Shown here in pieces: positions 32,824 to 41,625 of a DNA stretch of 64,000 nucleotides. The DNA is from Thaumasiovibrio occultus. GTDB taxonomy: Bacteria; Pseudomonadota; Gammaproteobacteria; Enterobacterales; Vibrionaceae. Numbering within the stretch: position 1 is the first letter of the stretch; each line of letters opens with the position of its first letter. The position numbers and the translations under genes are program-made. Under the pieces are notes generated by a model, which saw only the letters and a list, made by a program, of their open reading frames with translations, did no database searches and was not told where the DNA came from. The DNA lies in NCBI GenBank assembly GCA_019703815.1, contig AP023053.1, forward strand, positions 1,102,995 through 1,166,994, in the 5' to 3' direction.

Positions 32824-34383
32824 TTACAAGTAAATGAACTGGATCACTTGGTGGGCTTTCTCTGGGTGAGAAAACTGGATTTGAGCCATAGATGGCATTC
32901 CTTGAATCGCGGGGTTATTGGAATAACCAAAGGCTTCTTGTGGCATACCGCCTGGCCCCATAGTGAACTGGTGATTATTATCGGCATCTTGGTAGGCAAA
33001 AATCGCGTACTTGCCCACTTCTAACCCATTGATGGTGATCCCATCAGTGGCTTCTTCAACCGAATAACTCTGCACGTGCGCGCTCGGCATGCCCATCAGA
33101 TCGTCGTTTTCTGCATAGACCATGACCAACACCGGCGCACTGCCTCGTAAGTTTTTCACCTCCACGCTCAGTGGGGCAAGCCCTTGGGCATCGGCCACCA
33201 CTTCTTCCTTCTGCCCCGGCTTAATAGCGAGGGTTAATACCACCATCGCCACCATCGCAAAACCGCAACCGCCAGCCCAGCGTTTGATCCGTTGGGTTTT
33301 GTCTGGCTGCTCACGCACCCATGCCGGGATCCAAATAGACGCTAAGCAAACCAATACGAGCAGGTTGTAGTACGACGCAAACCGGTTGGTAAACAGCAGC
33401 GGCGCGGCGAGATAAATCAACACTATGTGCCAAGTAAACACTTGCAGAGAATGGCGGCCAATGTAGCTAAGCGGTTTGATATCGAGCCACGTCGGGCGCA
33501 GGTGGATCACAACCGCGACCAAATACGCCCACACTCCCACGTTCAATAGACGAAGCCAGCCCAGTTCCGGCTTATCACCCAACGCATACAGTACGCCGGG
33601 ATGTATGCCCCACGCTAAAAACGCGCCATGGTGCATGACAAAAAGGACGGCCGTCACGATTGCCACAACAATTGCTACTACGGGGTTATACCAACGAAGA
33701 TCTGGCTTGTGAGCAAGATACCCACATGCAGAGCCTGCAATAAACAAGAACTGCCAGGCAAACGGGTCGAAATAACCCACTTGATACTTTAATTCAAACG
33801 GCAACAGAGCCAATACCGCCTGCAATTGCCCTTCGTGAATATAACCACTGCCCGCCCAAACCGCGCCGCTGATCAAAAGCACCAGCCACATTGCGCCCTT
33901 TTGATAGGCATAAACACAAAATGGGAGTAGCAACATAAACATGACGTAGAGCGGCAAAATATCGAGGTAATTTGGCTTATTGATCAATAAGGCGCTCAAC
34001 AATACCGATGACAACGGCGCGTCAATCAAGTTTGGCATATTGTTCACAAGCACATTAAACACCAATGGCAGAGCGAGATAACTCAACGCCAGCCACGCGA
34101 ATATCACCCCAAGGCAAAAGAGATGGTGACGATAGATGCTAAACGCGCGGCCCCACGCCTTACCTACTAATTCATTGCATGGCAGGGCTTTTTTGCCATA
34201 CACCGCGCCAGCAAGAAAACCGGATAACAGAATAAAGCCCGCAGCGGCGCCGAATTGGCCTAAGGGCTGTTGAGATACCGACATTAAAAACGACTGACCA
34301 CCGCTGATCCAAATGAGGTGGTTAAGTGTCATCATGACTAAAAAGAGACCCCGAATAGAGTCTAAAGCAGGAATGCGCTGCAT
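32824..34383 (-). CDS. OpgC-type membrane acyltransferase fused to DUF2141
   Basis: The N-terminal part (to about residue 380) has ten or so membrane helices with OpgC features: IPALDSIRGLFLVMMTLNHL at the start, LDILPLYVMFMLLLPF, PFAWQFLFIAGSACGY and LSYIGRHSLQVFTWHI. OpgC adds succinyl groups to periplasmic glucans. After a last helix (VAMVVLTLAIKPG) the final 115 residues form a DUF2141 domain: APLSVEVKNLRGSAPVLVMV, GKYAIFAYQDADNNHQFTMG and EAFGYSNNP. OpgC proteins as I know them end after the membrane part (about 380 residues), so this fusion is unusual. It is a paralogue of the next gene. Confidence 0.82.
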   Translation of the reverse strand: MQRIPALDSIRGLFLVMMTLNHLIWISGGQSFLMSVSQQPLGQFGAAAGFILLSGFLAGAVYGKKALPCNELVGKAWGRAFSIYRHHLFCLGVIFAWLALSYLALPLVFNVLVNNMPNLIDAPLSSVLLSALLINKPNYLDILPLYVMFMLLLPFCVYAYQKGAMWLVLLISGAVWAGSGYIHEGQLQAVLALLPFELKYQVGYFDPFAWQFLFIAGSACGYLAHKPDLRWYNPVVAIVVAIVTAVLFVMHHGAFLAWGIHPGVLYALGDKPELGWLRLLNVGVWAYLVAVVIHLRPTWLDIKPLSYIGRHSLQVFTWHIVLIYLAAPLLFTNRFASYYNLLVLVCLASIWIPAWVREQPDKTQRIKRWAGGCGFAMVAMVVLTLAIKPGQKEEVVADAQGLAPLSVEVKNLRGSAPVLVMVYAENDDLMGMPSAHVQSYSVEEATDGITINGLEVGKYAIFAYQDADNNHQFTMGPGGMPQEAFGYSNNPAIQGMPSMAQIQFSHPEKAHQVIQFIYL

Positions 34384-34515
34384 TATCAGATCCTTTGTGA
34401 AATTAACAACAGCGCTAGTCTGCGTTAATTTCTCTCACCGGATCTGACCGATTGTGCACCGAAGATGATCGCCGTCACTGAATCAACGATTGTCTTTAAC
34501 AGACGCTAGGCTGAA

Positions 34516-36078
34516 TTAGAAATAACGTAGCTGGATCACCTGTTGCGACGCTTCCGGATGCGGGAACATTACCTGCTCCATACCGGGAACACCATGAACA
34601 TTAGGATTATTAGAATAGCCCAATCCTTCTTTCGGTCGCCCACCGACTCCCATGGTTAAACGACTGTCGCCATCAGAGTCTTGATACGCCATCACCCCAT
34701 AATTGCCCGCAGGAATATGCGGCAGTTTAATTCCTTCTCGCGCCTCCGCGACACTGTAACTGCGTATCAGCACGCTCGGGACTCCCATTAGGTTGTCGCT
34801 TTCATCAAAGACGAGCAGCATAATATCACCCGACGCCTTGATCCCTTCCACCACCACCGTTAACGGCACGATATCTTCGCGAAAGGAAGGAGACACCCGC
34901 TCTTCACTTGGCATCACCATCACCGCCAAACTGATCGTGCCCGCAATGATCAAGCCGGCATAGAGGTTTAAACGGTGGATCATCTGCAAATTGCCGAGCG
35001 TCGTTTTACACCACACCACCAGCCAGTTGCTCAGTAGTGCGCCTAAACAGAGGAGATCAAAATAAGGCGTAGCGCGAAACAGCATGATCAGCGGGGTTAA
35101 CCAGTAGAGCATGACGACATGCCATGAAAACACCAGCAGTGAATGGCGACCAATATAGCTCAGAACGCGAAATTCCAGCCATGAAGCACGCATCCGCCAA
35201 ACAAAGGTGACCAAATAAGCCCACGCTAAACAGTTAACCACCCGAAACCAAGACAATGTTGATTGCTCGGCTTGCAAATACAGTCCGCTCAAGTTGGAGT
35301 TCGGCTCAATGAGCACGCCATCGTGGATCGTTAAAATCGCGGCAATGACTGCCACGCACAGCGCAGCAACAGCTTTCGAGTGCCAGAAGAAGTTATCTTG
35401 TCGGGTCGAGAAACCAATCGCAGAGCCAATCACAAACAGTAACTGCCAAGACAAGGGACTAAAGGTACCCAATTGCAACGCGTGCTCACTAAAAAAGCGC
35501 AATAACTGTGCCATGGTCTGCGTGGTCGCAAAGACATTGCTGCCAAACCAAAGCACGAAGCTAGTGACGATCACCCACCACATCCAACCACGGCGGTACG
35601 CAGCGATCAAAAAGGGCAATGCCAACATAAAGAGAATAAATAAAGGCAAGATATCGAAAAATATCGGTTTGTTGATCAGCATCAGGCTGAGGAAAATCGC
35701 TGCTTCAGGGCTTTTCGATAAACTGCTGATGTTCGGCTGCATGATGTCACTCACCGCCGGTAGGAACGCGTGACAAATACCAAACCACGCGTAAACGATC
35801 AGTAAACTGATCAGGTGGTAGCGAAGAATGGAAAAAGCGCGCCACCATGACTTGGCACGTAACTCTTTAAACCCTTTAGGGGTGTCGCGATAGACGATGC
35901 CACCCAATAGACCCGACAACAGAACAAAAGCTTCGACCCCACCGATTAAGCCGACAGCAGGAAGTGTAAAATCCAATAACGTGCTCGTTTCCGTACTCAT
36001 CCATAAAAAGTTATAGAGAGTCATCATTACCAAAAGTAGACCCCGAATTGAGTCTATTGCTGGAATACGCTTAATCAA
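34516..36078 (-). CDS. OpgC-type membrane acyltransferase fused to DUF2141 (paralogue)
   Basis: It has the same architecture and length (520 residues) as the neighbour at 32824-34383: KRIPAIDSIRGLLLVMMTLYNFL, FDILPLFILFMLALPFLIAAY, PLSWQLLFVIGSAIGF, LSYIGRHSLLVFSWHV, then a last helix and a C-terminal DUF2141 domain with GNYGVMAYQDSDGDSRLTMG and GLGYSNNPNVHG. The two proteins are clearly homologous over their whole length but well diverged, so the duplication is old. The 132-base gap between them leaves room for a second promoter. The acyl acceptor is unknown. Confidence 0.82.
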   Translation of the reverse strand: MIKRIPAIDSIRGLLLVMMTLYNFLWMSTETSTLLDFTLPAVGLIGGVEAFVLLSGLLGGIVYRDTPKGFKELRAKSWWRAFSILRYHLISLLIVYAWFGICHAFLPAVSDIMQPNISSLSKSPEAAIFLSLMLINKPIFFDILPLFILFMLALPFLIAAYRRGWMWWVIVTSFVLWFGSNVFATTQTMAQLLRFFSEHALQLGTFSPLSWQLLFVIGSAIGFSTRQDNFFWHSKAVAALCVAVIAAILTIHDGVLIEPNSNLSGLYLQAEQSTLSWFRVVNCLAWAYLVTFVWRMRASWLEFRVLSYIGRHSLLVFSWHVVMLYWLTPLIMLFRATPYFDLLCLGALLSNWLVVWCKTTLGNLQMIHRLNLYAGLIIAGTISLAVMVMPSEERVSPSFREDIVPLTVVVEGIKASGDIMLLVFDESDNLMGVPSVLIRSYSVAEAREGIKLPHIPAGNYGVMAYQDSDGDSRLTMGVGGRPKEGLGYSNNPNVHGVPGMEQVMFPHPEASQQVIQLRYF

Positions 36079-37106
36079 AAGATCCCGCTCCTTTCTATTT
36101 ACGCTTCAATGTCCCCAACAAACGCGAATATTTGTTGTCACTCCGTAAACGTGTCGTCTATTTCGCGTGAATTACGCCAAAGTTAAACTCACCAGTAAAA
36201 AATTCACTACGAATAATCAGTTTCACTTAAGAATGCAGCGGCGAATAATGCATCACTTACAACCTGAAATAAGACCTAGGGCATGTTACCCGATGCACCA
36301 TAAATGTACAGTCAGGCTCAAGTCAGAAGAAGTCAAAACCTCTGCCGATGGCAAACTTCGAATGATGAATGAAATGAAATAACACTCAATCACTAGACCT
36401 ATATCAAACTAATAAACAAAAAAAACAACCAATACATCTTTATTTAATATAGCTAACCCATCAAATCACCACACTTTGCACCCGTATAAAAAGCATACAA
36501 CCAGGATTTCTTATCTTTATTTCCAATAACAAGCTTTTAGATAAAGCTCGCTAATAACTCAGCATCACAAACACGTACAAACTTGTTGAACTACTCGAAC
36601 CTGAAATAGCCGTCAGAAGCCGAGAAATACTGGATGCCCTATCAGCATAAAGCATCCCTGCGCACCTTAATCCATGAGATTATTTGTCTGGATTATTTTC
36701 CAACGGAATTCATAGCGCTGAGTTATCTAATTCTACCTATTGTTAGATTACATAAATATTACGAGAAATTAATTTACTCACTAAAATTAACCTTGGTAAC
36801 TTACGAAATAAAAACGTAATAGATAGCCTCGTCGATGAGTTTCAACCCTCATTCGTAATAGTTCGCATTTAAGATATTGGTTCAACGGACACCAGCCAAC
36901 TTAATACTCACCACAAGAAAAGAAGTTCACCGACATATACAACTCAGTTTTTTCAGCGTGAGATTAAATTAAATCAACATTTATGGCGCATGAGATTTTC
37001 ATCGGGTTTCACGAGCAAAAGATATAAGCCGCAAAATTATCACTTGCACTTTTAATAACACAAATAACAAGAGAGAGTACGCTCTCACAATAAAAAGGAA
37101 ATAATG
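36079..37106. other. AT-rich intergenic region of about 1 kb
   Basis: No gene is supported here. The DNA is markedly AT-rich compared with both flanks, and the short open frames within it lack ribosome sites and domain character. It must contain the promoters of the divergent OpgC-like gene and the DUF2846 lipoprotein gene. It could also host a small RNA or silencer (H-NS) binding, which I cannot show by eye. Confidence 0.5.
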
Positions 37107-37571
37107 ATGAATACAAAAACGTTAGTTTGTGGTCTTGCACTAACCATGCTGGCTGGCTGTGCTTCTGTTCCAATGGCATCAAATGAAGATAACAATAAAG
37201 CGATTGAATTTGGTGCGCCAACCGAAGGGATGGCAGGGGTTTATATTTACCGAACTTCTGCACTCGGCGCTGCACTGAAAAAAGATCTTTACGTCAATGG
37301 TGACTGCTTAGGTGAAACCGCGACAGGCGTCTTCTTCTACACTGAAGTGGCTGGCGATCAAGAGCACGTTTTCTCGACCGAGTCTGAGTTTTCACCCAAC
37401 GAACTCACTCTCTACACCGAAGCGAACGAGCTTTACTACCTAGAGCAATACATCAAAATGGGTGTCTTTGTGGGTGGCGCAAACCTGCGCAAAGTAGAGA
37501 GCGCGATCGGCCAAGAGCAAGTCAAATTTGCCAGCCTCGCCGTTCCAGGTACGTGTACCAGCACGCAATAA
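37107..37571 (+). CDS. DUF2846 domain lipoprotein
   Basis: The signal MNTKTLVCGLALTMLAGCAS carries the lipobox LAGC with the lipidated Cys at about residue 18. The mature part has MAGVYIYRTSALGAALKKDLYVNG and GDQEHVFSTESEFSPNELTLYTE, then a glycine-rich VFVGGANLRKVESAIGQ end, which is DUF2846. These are envelope lipoproteins of unknown role. ATG 37107 is seven bases after AGGA; the adjacent ATG 37104 is an alternative. A strong terminator follows. Confidence 0.85.
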   Translation: MNTKTLVCGLALTMLAGCASVPMASNEDNNKAIEFGAPTEGMAGVYIYRTSALGAALKKDLYVNGDCLGETATGVFFYTEVAGDQEHVFSTESEFSPNELTLYTEANELYYLEQYIKMGVFVGGANLRKVESAIGQEQVKFASLAVPGTCTSTQ

Positions 37572-37576
37572 ATACT

Positions 37577-37613
37577 GTTCACGGGTAGCCCCCCTGCCCG
37601 TGAATTTTCTTTT
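37577..37613 (+). terminator. Intrinsic terminator after the DUF2846 lipoprotein
   Basis: TTCACGGG (37578-37585) pairs with CCCGTGAA (37597-37604), followed by TTTTCTTTT. It starts six bases after the stop codon. Confidence 0.88.
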
Positions 37614-37661
37614 GCCGCCTTATGCACAGATCTTGCCTGTCAATCTTAAGGCATTGCCAAA

Positions 37662-38273
37662 CTAGCTCTCTCCCACCAACACGGCGCGGTAGCTTTTTAA
37701 ACCATGAAAATCTAGCGGTGCGATCTTTCGGCTCGCCGGATCGAGCAGTTTTCGCAATTTCAAATCGCGGCACAGCCGGATCACCGTTTGGGTTTGCGTG
37801 CCACTGTATTCGGCAATCTCGCGGCTAGTCCACGGATAGTAATCAAACGATTGGAACAGATGCAAAATCGCATCCACGATCCGCACAGAAGCCGTATGCG
37901 TCGCAATATCGGCAAGGCGACTTTCCGCTTCACCTAGCTCTTGGCATACCGATGTCATTAAGTGTTTAAGTAATTCCGGCGCGAGCAAGTGCAGCTCATT
38001 CAAGCTTTGAATGTGGATATGTTTGAGCTTTGACGGCAATAAACTGCGGGTGGTGAGGTGATAGCGTTGCGAGCTAAACAGGCTGCGATAACCAAAGTAA
38101 TCGCCTCGCCCATATACCCGAACCAACTGCTCTTGGCCGGTTTCGGTAATGCGGTACAGGCCAATTAAACCTTCTTCGACGAAATAGACCCCATTGGCGG
38201 ATTGATTCGCACGGTAAATCACTTGCTTCTTTTTAATAGCAAGTGGATGACAGTAGATTGCGTCAGGTAACAT
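37662..38273 (-). CDS. Crp/Fnr family transcriptional regulator
   Basis: The 203-residue product has a cyclic-nucleotide-binding-like beta roll (QSANGVYFVEEGLIGLYRIT, RGDYFGYRSLF), a dimerisation helix, and a winged helix SREIAEYSGTQTQTVIRLCRDLKLRKLL for DNA binding. No N-terminal Fe-S cysteine cluster is present, so it is not a classical FNR; the ligand is unknown. ATG 38273 has GGA six bases upstream; a TTG 11 codons earlier is possible. Two matched palindromes lie 67-117 bases upstream, so autoregulation is likely. Confidence 0.87.
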   Translation of the reverse strand: MLPDAIYCHPLAIKKKQVIYRANQSANGVYFVEEGLIGLYRITETGQEQLVRVYGRGDYFGYRSLFSSQRYHLTTRSLLPSKLKHIHIQSLNELHLLAPELLKHLMTSVCQELGEAESRLADIATHTASVRIVDAILHLFQSFDYYPWTSREIAEYSGTQTQTVIRLCRDLKLRKLLDPASRKIAPLDFHGLKSYRAVLVGES

Positions 38274-38339
38274 GCGAAATCCAAGGAGAAAATGCTGAAT
38301 CGACAATACCTGAATTTGGTTATATCGGCTAGCGAAGAT

Positions 38340-38357
38340 TTATGTTCTAGGACATAA
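38340..38357. promoter_or_regulatory. Crp/Fnr-type operator, site 1
   Basis: TTATGTTCTAGGACATAA is an 18-bp near-perfect inverted repeat of the form TTATGTY-N4-RGACATAA. It sits next to a minus-strand TATAAC (38319-38324), a plausible -10 of the Crp/Fnr gene, so the site overlaps the -35 region. Confidence 0.7.
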
Positions 38358-38372
38358 AATTCCCTGTTTCGA

Positions 38373-38390
38373 TTATGTCCTGTGACATAA
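38373..38390. promoter_or_regulatory. Crp/Fnr-type operator, site 2
   Basis: TTATGTCCTGTGACATAA is a perfect palindrome (arms TTATGTC/GACATAA, spacer CTGT). It matches site 1 at 14 of 18 positions or better, with 33 bp between centres, about three helical turns, so both face the same side of the helix. Confidence 0.75.
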
Positions 38391-38424
38391 ATAACTTCCT
38401 GACCCTCAACGTAAAATGGCCACA

Positions 38425-38691
38425 TATACCCAAGTGACTTCAAGATGCTGGATTCAGAGTCGAATCACAAATCCAAGTTCAAGGAAATCGACGCCGTGGA
38501 ATAGTGGGCTATTTCCAAGTCGTTTGACGCTGAAATTGGGGTTGTGAATGACTCCCGAAGGGCGAGTTGCCTTGACTCTCAGTCTTTGTCAGGGTTTCTT
38601 GATTTAGAACCACTAAATCTTCAAACCCCTTCCGCGGCTGATAATCAAGTCATTCTCGCTGAACCAAGCACCTTGAGGTTACTTGGGTATA
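38425..38691 (-). mobile_element. MITE-like 267-bp element, copy 2
   Basis: Read on the minus strand, this copy follows copy 1 (6052-6318) nearly base for base and is exactly as long, 267 bp. Its ends are TATACCCAAGTGACTTCAAG on the left and the inverted TATACCCAAGTAACCTCAAG on the right. It lies between the Crp/Fnr operators and the TauE/SafE transporter gene, and ends 19 bases before that gene's ATG. The open frames that cross it are artefacts. Confidence 0.85.
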
Positions 38692-38710
38692 TCACTCAGG
38701 TAGGTGGCAC

Positions 38711-39505
38711 ATGGAAACAATCGAACTTTTATTCACCTTCGACTCTTTACTCAAGCTGGGCTTCGGCGCACTGATTGGCATGTGCTTAGGCATGACAGGC
38801 GTGGGTGGCGGCGTCTTGATCATCCCAATTCTGACCGCCATTTTCGACATGCAGACCATCATGGCCGTCGGTACCGCGAGCATCATTTCATCGGTGGTCA
38901 AAGTGAACGCGGGCTTTGCCCATGTAAAAGCGGGTAACGTTGAGTGGAAACCGTTGCTGTGGATGTTGGTCGGTGCCATCCCAATGACACTGTTTACCAC
39001 TACCGCCATCATCAAATTGAATGCTCACCCAGTGATTGGTCCTATGGTTGGCGTGGCGGTGGAAACCACGATTATCGCGATCATGCTGTTTGCGCTGTAC
39101 ACCTTGTACAAAAAGTACCGTCAATGTGAACAAGCCGCGCCGACGATTATTCGCTCCAATTCAACGGCGGTATTTTCCGGTATGGCGTGCGGCTCGATTT
39201 TAGGCTCCACCGGCGTCGGTGGCGGGGTGATGTTATTGCCTGCCTTTAACTCAGTAATGGGCGTCGATATTAAAAAATCCATTGGCTCTTCAGTCGTGGT
39301 AGCACTGGTTCTATCCTCGCTCACCGCCCTGAGCTATAGCCGTGGTGGACAGAGCGATGTGATGGCCGCCATCTTGATGTCCGTTGGCGCGTTCGTCGGT
39401 GTACCGATTGCTGTTCGGCTCCTCAAGCGCACCAGCGATGCCCAGATCTACCTGCTTACGCTGGTGATCATTAGTATTAGTTTGATCCTGACACTCACTA
39501 AATAG
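38711..39505 (+). CDS. TauE/SafE (TSUP) family transporter
   Basis: The 264-residue protein has about eight membrane helices in two repeats, each containing the family motif: GMTGVGGGVLIIPIL in the first and GSTGVGGGVMLLPAF in the second. TSUP proteins move sulfite, sulfoacetate, taurine-related sulfonates or other small anions across the inner membrane. AGGTGG precedes the ATG. The MITE copy ends just upstream and probably altered or supplied its promoter. A strong terminator follows, so it is separate from the radical SAM gene. Confidence 0.88.
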   Translation: METIELLFTFDSLLKLGFGALIGMCLGMTGVGGGVLIIPILTAIFDMQTIMAVGTASIISSVVKVNAGFAHVKAGNVEWKPLLWMLVGAIPMTLFTTTAIIKLNAHPVIGPMVGVAVETTIIAIMLFALYTLYKKYRQCEQAAPTIIRSNSTAVFSGMACGSILGSTGVGGGVMLLPAFNSVMGVDIKKSIGSSVVVALVLSSLTALSYSRGGQSDVMAAILMSVGAFVGVPIAVRLLKRTSDAQIYLLTLVIISISLILTLTK

Positions 39506-39514
39506 GTTCTCCTG

Positions 39515-39557
39515 AATGGCCTAAGATGATCCCCCTTCATCTTGGGCCATTTTTTCT
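39515..39557 (+). terminator. Intrinsic terminator after the TSUP gene
   Basis: AATGGCCTAAGATG (39515-39528) pairs with CATCTTGGGCCATT (39538-39551), with one mismatch, and is followed by TTTTTCTT. It begins ten bases after the stop. Confidence 0.88.
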
Positions 39558-39743
39558 TAAGTGTTCTGAATCAATAGCCATTGGTTTGACCCACGTTAAG
39601 CGATGAAATCCTCTCTTAGCAACATAAGTGCGAACACGAAAGGCGATCCAGCTCAAAGCATTAACAAACTCATCAGTATTCCAATTCGCACCCTTAGGTT
39701 TCTCAGGTACACTCCTTCACAGAATAACGACACAAGCATCACC

Positions 39744-41135
39744 ATGACCCTACAAACCCACGCTTTACCCCAGAACACCACGCCTTCTCACTGCCATGTA
39801 ATGGCAAAACCGACCGGCTCCATTTGTAATATCGATTGCCAATACTGCTTCTACCTTGAAAAAGAAAAGCTCTATCCGGATCGCAACCACAATTGGCGTA
39901 TGTCGGACGACACCCTTGAGCGCTATATCGAGCAACATATCGCCGCGCAAGCGGGCAATTATGTGCAATTTGCATGGCAAGGCGGTGAGCCGACTCTAAT
40001 GGGGCTAGCGTTTTTCGAAAACGTGATGGCGCTTTGTGAAAAGTATCGCAACGGCAAAACCATTGAGCATGCTTTTCAAACCAATGGCATTTTGATTAAC
40101 GATGAGTGGTGCGCGTTTTTCAAGCGACATAACATACTCGTTGGCGTTTCCATTGATGGCCCAGCGGATCTGCACGATCACTATCGTGTTACCCGCTCAG
40201 GGAAACCTACCCACGCCAAGGTGATGGCGGCGATTGCCCTACTTAAACAGCATCAAGTGGAATTCAACACCTTAACGGTGGTGAATAAAGAAAACGCTAA
40301 GCATCCCGAGCGGGTGTATCAGTTTTTGACTGACATTGGCTCCAGCTACTTGCAATTTATTCCACTGGTCGAGCGCGAAGCTCATTGCCATGACGAGAGC
40401 GAGCTGAAACTGGTACTGCCGGGCGAATCACTGGCCAAAGTGACTGAATGGTCAGTGCCTTCATGGCAATACGGTGAATTTCTCAATCGGATTTTCGACT
40501 ACTGGGTGCGCCGCGATGTGGGGCGAGTATTTGTCAATATGTTCGATAGCACGTTGAGTGCGTGGTGCGGACATCCGCCGGGGCTGTGTGTCTATTCAGA
40601 AACCTGTGGTCATGCGTTTGCGTTAGAAGCCAACGGCGATCTGTACAACTGCGATCACTATGTCTATCCCGAGCACAAACTGGGCAACATCCACGACACC
40701 ACGATCAAAGCGATGAACGAAAGCGACATGGCCATCGCCTTTGGGCAAGCAAAGAAAACCACCCTCAGCCAAGATTGTGTTCATTGTGAGTTCAAACCCG
40801 CGTGTAACGGCGGTTGTCCGAAACATCGCTTCGCCATCGCGAAAAGTGGCCAGCCTAACCACAACTACTTTTGCCAAGGCTACCACCACTTCTTTACCCA
40901 CACTGCGCCATACATGGCTGCGATGCGCGATTTACTCAATCAGGGACGCCCGGCAACGGAAGTGATGATGATGGTGCGCCAACAAGATGCGATGCGCGCC
41001 CAAGCTAAACGCGCCGCTGCCCATACCACCTCAAACAAGGCGGCGAGCAAGGGGCAGAAAACCGGTCACAGCGTCGGACGCAACGATCCGTGTCTCTGTG
41101 GCAGCGGCAAAAAATTCAAACGTTGCTGCGGATAA
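39744..41135 (+). CDS. Anaerobic sulfatase maturase-type radical SAM/SPASM enzyme with SEC-C tail
   Basis: The radical SAM cluster motif is C28-x3-C32-x2-C35 in SICNIDCQYCFYLEKEKLYP, followed by FAWQGGEPTLMG. The SPASM region has GLCVYSETCGHAFALEANGD and CVHCEFKPACNGGCPKHRF for auxiliary Fe-S clusters. This is the anSME pattern, which converts Cys or Ser of sulfatases to formylglycine. The last 20 residues form a SEC-C zinc motif (NDPCLCGSGKKFKRCC). No sulfatase gene is visible in the window. ATG 39744 begins the conserved region; the frame is open from 39603. Confidence 0.87.
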   Translation: MTLQTHALPQNTTPSHCHVMAKPTGSICNIDCQYCFYLEKEKLYPDRNHNWRMSDDTLERYIEQHIAAQAGNYVQFAWQGGEPTLMGLAFFENVMALCEKYRNGKTIEHAFQTNGILINDEWCAFFKRHNILVGVSIDGPADLHDHYRVTRSGKPTHAKVMAAIALLKQHQVEFNTLTVVNKENAKHPERVYQFLTDIGSSYLQFIPLVEREAHCHDESELKLVLPGESLAKVTEWSVPSWQYGEFLNRIFDYWVRRDVGRVFVNMFDSTLSAWCGHPPGLCVYSETCGHAFALEANGDLYNCDHYVYPEHKLGNIHDTTIKAMNESDMAIAFGQAKKTTLSQDCVHCEFKPACNGGCPKHRFAIAKSGQPNHNYFCQGYHHFFTHTAPYMAAMRDLLNQGRPATEVMMMVRQQDAMRAQAKRAAAHTTSNKAASKGQKTGHSVGRNDPCLCGSGKKFKRCCG

Positions 41136-41161
41136 TCCGCGTTCACTCAGCTTTCCCCAAC

Positions 41162-41575
41162 CTAAACGCCGCACTCAGCGCGATGCCCCGGTATCGCGCC
41201 TTTCCCATAGCATTCGCGCATTTGCACTAAGAGTTCGTGGTGATATTCCACCCATTTGGCATTGTGGATCAGAGCCAAATCATCTGCGATGTACGAGCAG
41301 ATCTCATGGCACTGGGTAGCGTTAGACAGCGCGATAAACAGATCTTTACTATCAAATACCGGGATCGGTGCACAATGCGCCTTCAACAGGAGAGCCACAG
41401 TTTCATACGCTACCTGCCAAGCCACATCAAATTCGCCACCGTCACGGGCATCCAATATTTCATCTAACTCTTCATGCGTGAGTTGCGCCAGCGTCGCGAG
41501 CAATTGTTGTCGGTTGACCAACACATCAGCTCGGGTCTTGTCTGTTTTTTCAATGTGACTTTCTTTAACGCTCAT
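41162..41575 (-). CDS. Hypothetical protein, 137 residues
   Basis: The soluble, mostly helical product includes VNRQQLLATLAQLTHEELDE, AWQVAYETVALLLKAH and LALIHNAKWVEYHHELLVQM. GGAGAGTATCCA precedes the ATG. I recognise no family. It converges on the radical SAM gene with a short gap and no obvious terminator. Confidence 0.65.
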   Translation of the reverse strand: MSVKESHIEKTDKTRADVLVNRQQLLATLAQLTHEELDEILDARDGGEFDVAWQVAYETVALLLKAHCAPIPVFDSKDLFIALSNATQCHEICSYIADDLALIHNAKWVEYHHELLVQMRECYGKGAIPGHRAECGV

Positions 41576-41625
41576 TGGATACTCTCCTGCTCCAAACTGC
41601 AGTAACGTTACTTAGGTAATTACGC

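Noticed and set aside
36167-36819. Two short frames in the AT-rich gap (36167-36382 and 36634-36819)
   Set aside because: No ribosome sites, no coding character and no recognisable motif.
38219-38774. Open frames crossing the MITE copy and the Crp/Fnr operators
   Set aside because: They are unrelated to each other, cross repeat boundaries, and the corresponding frames are not kept in the other copy.
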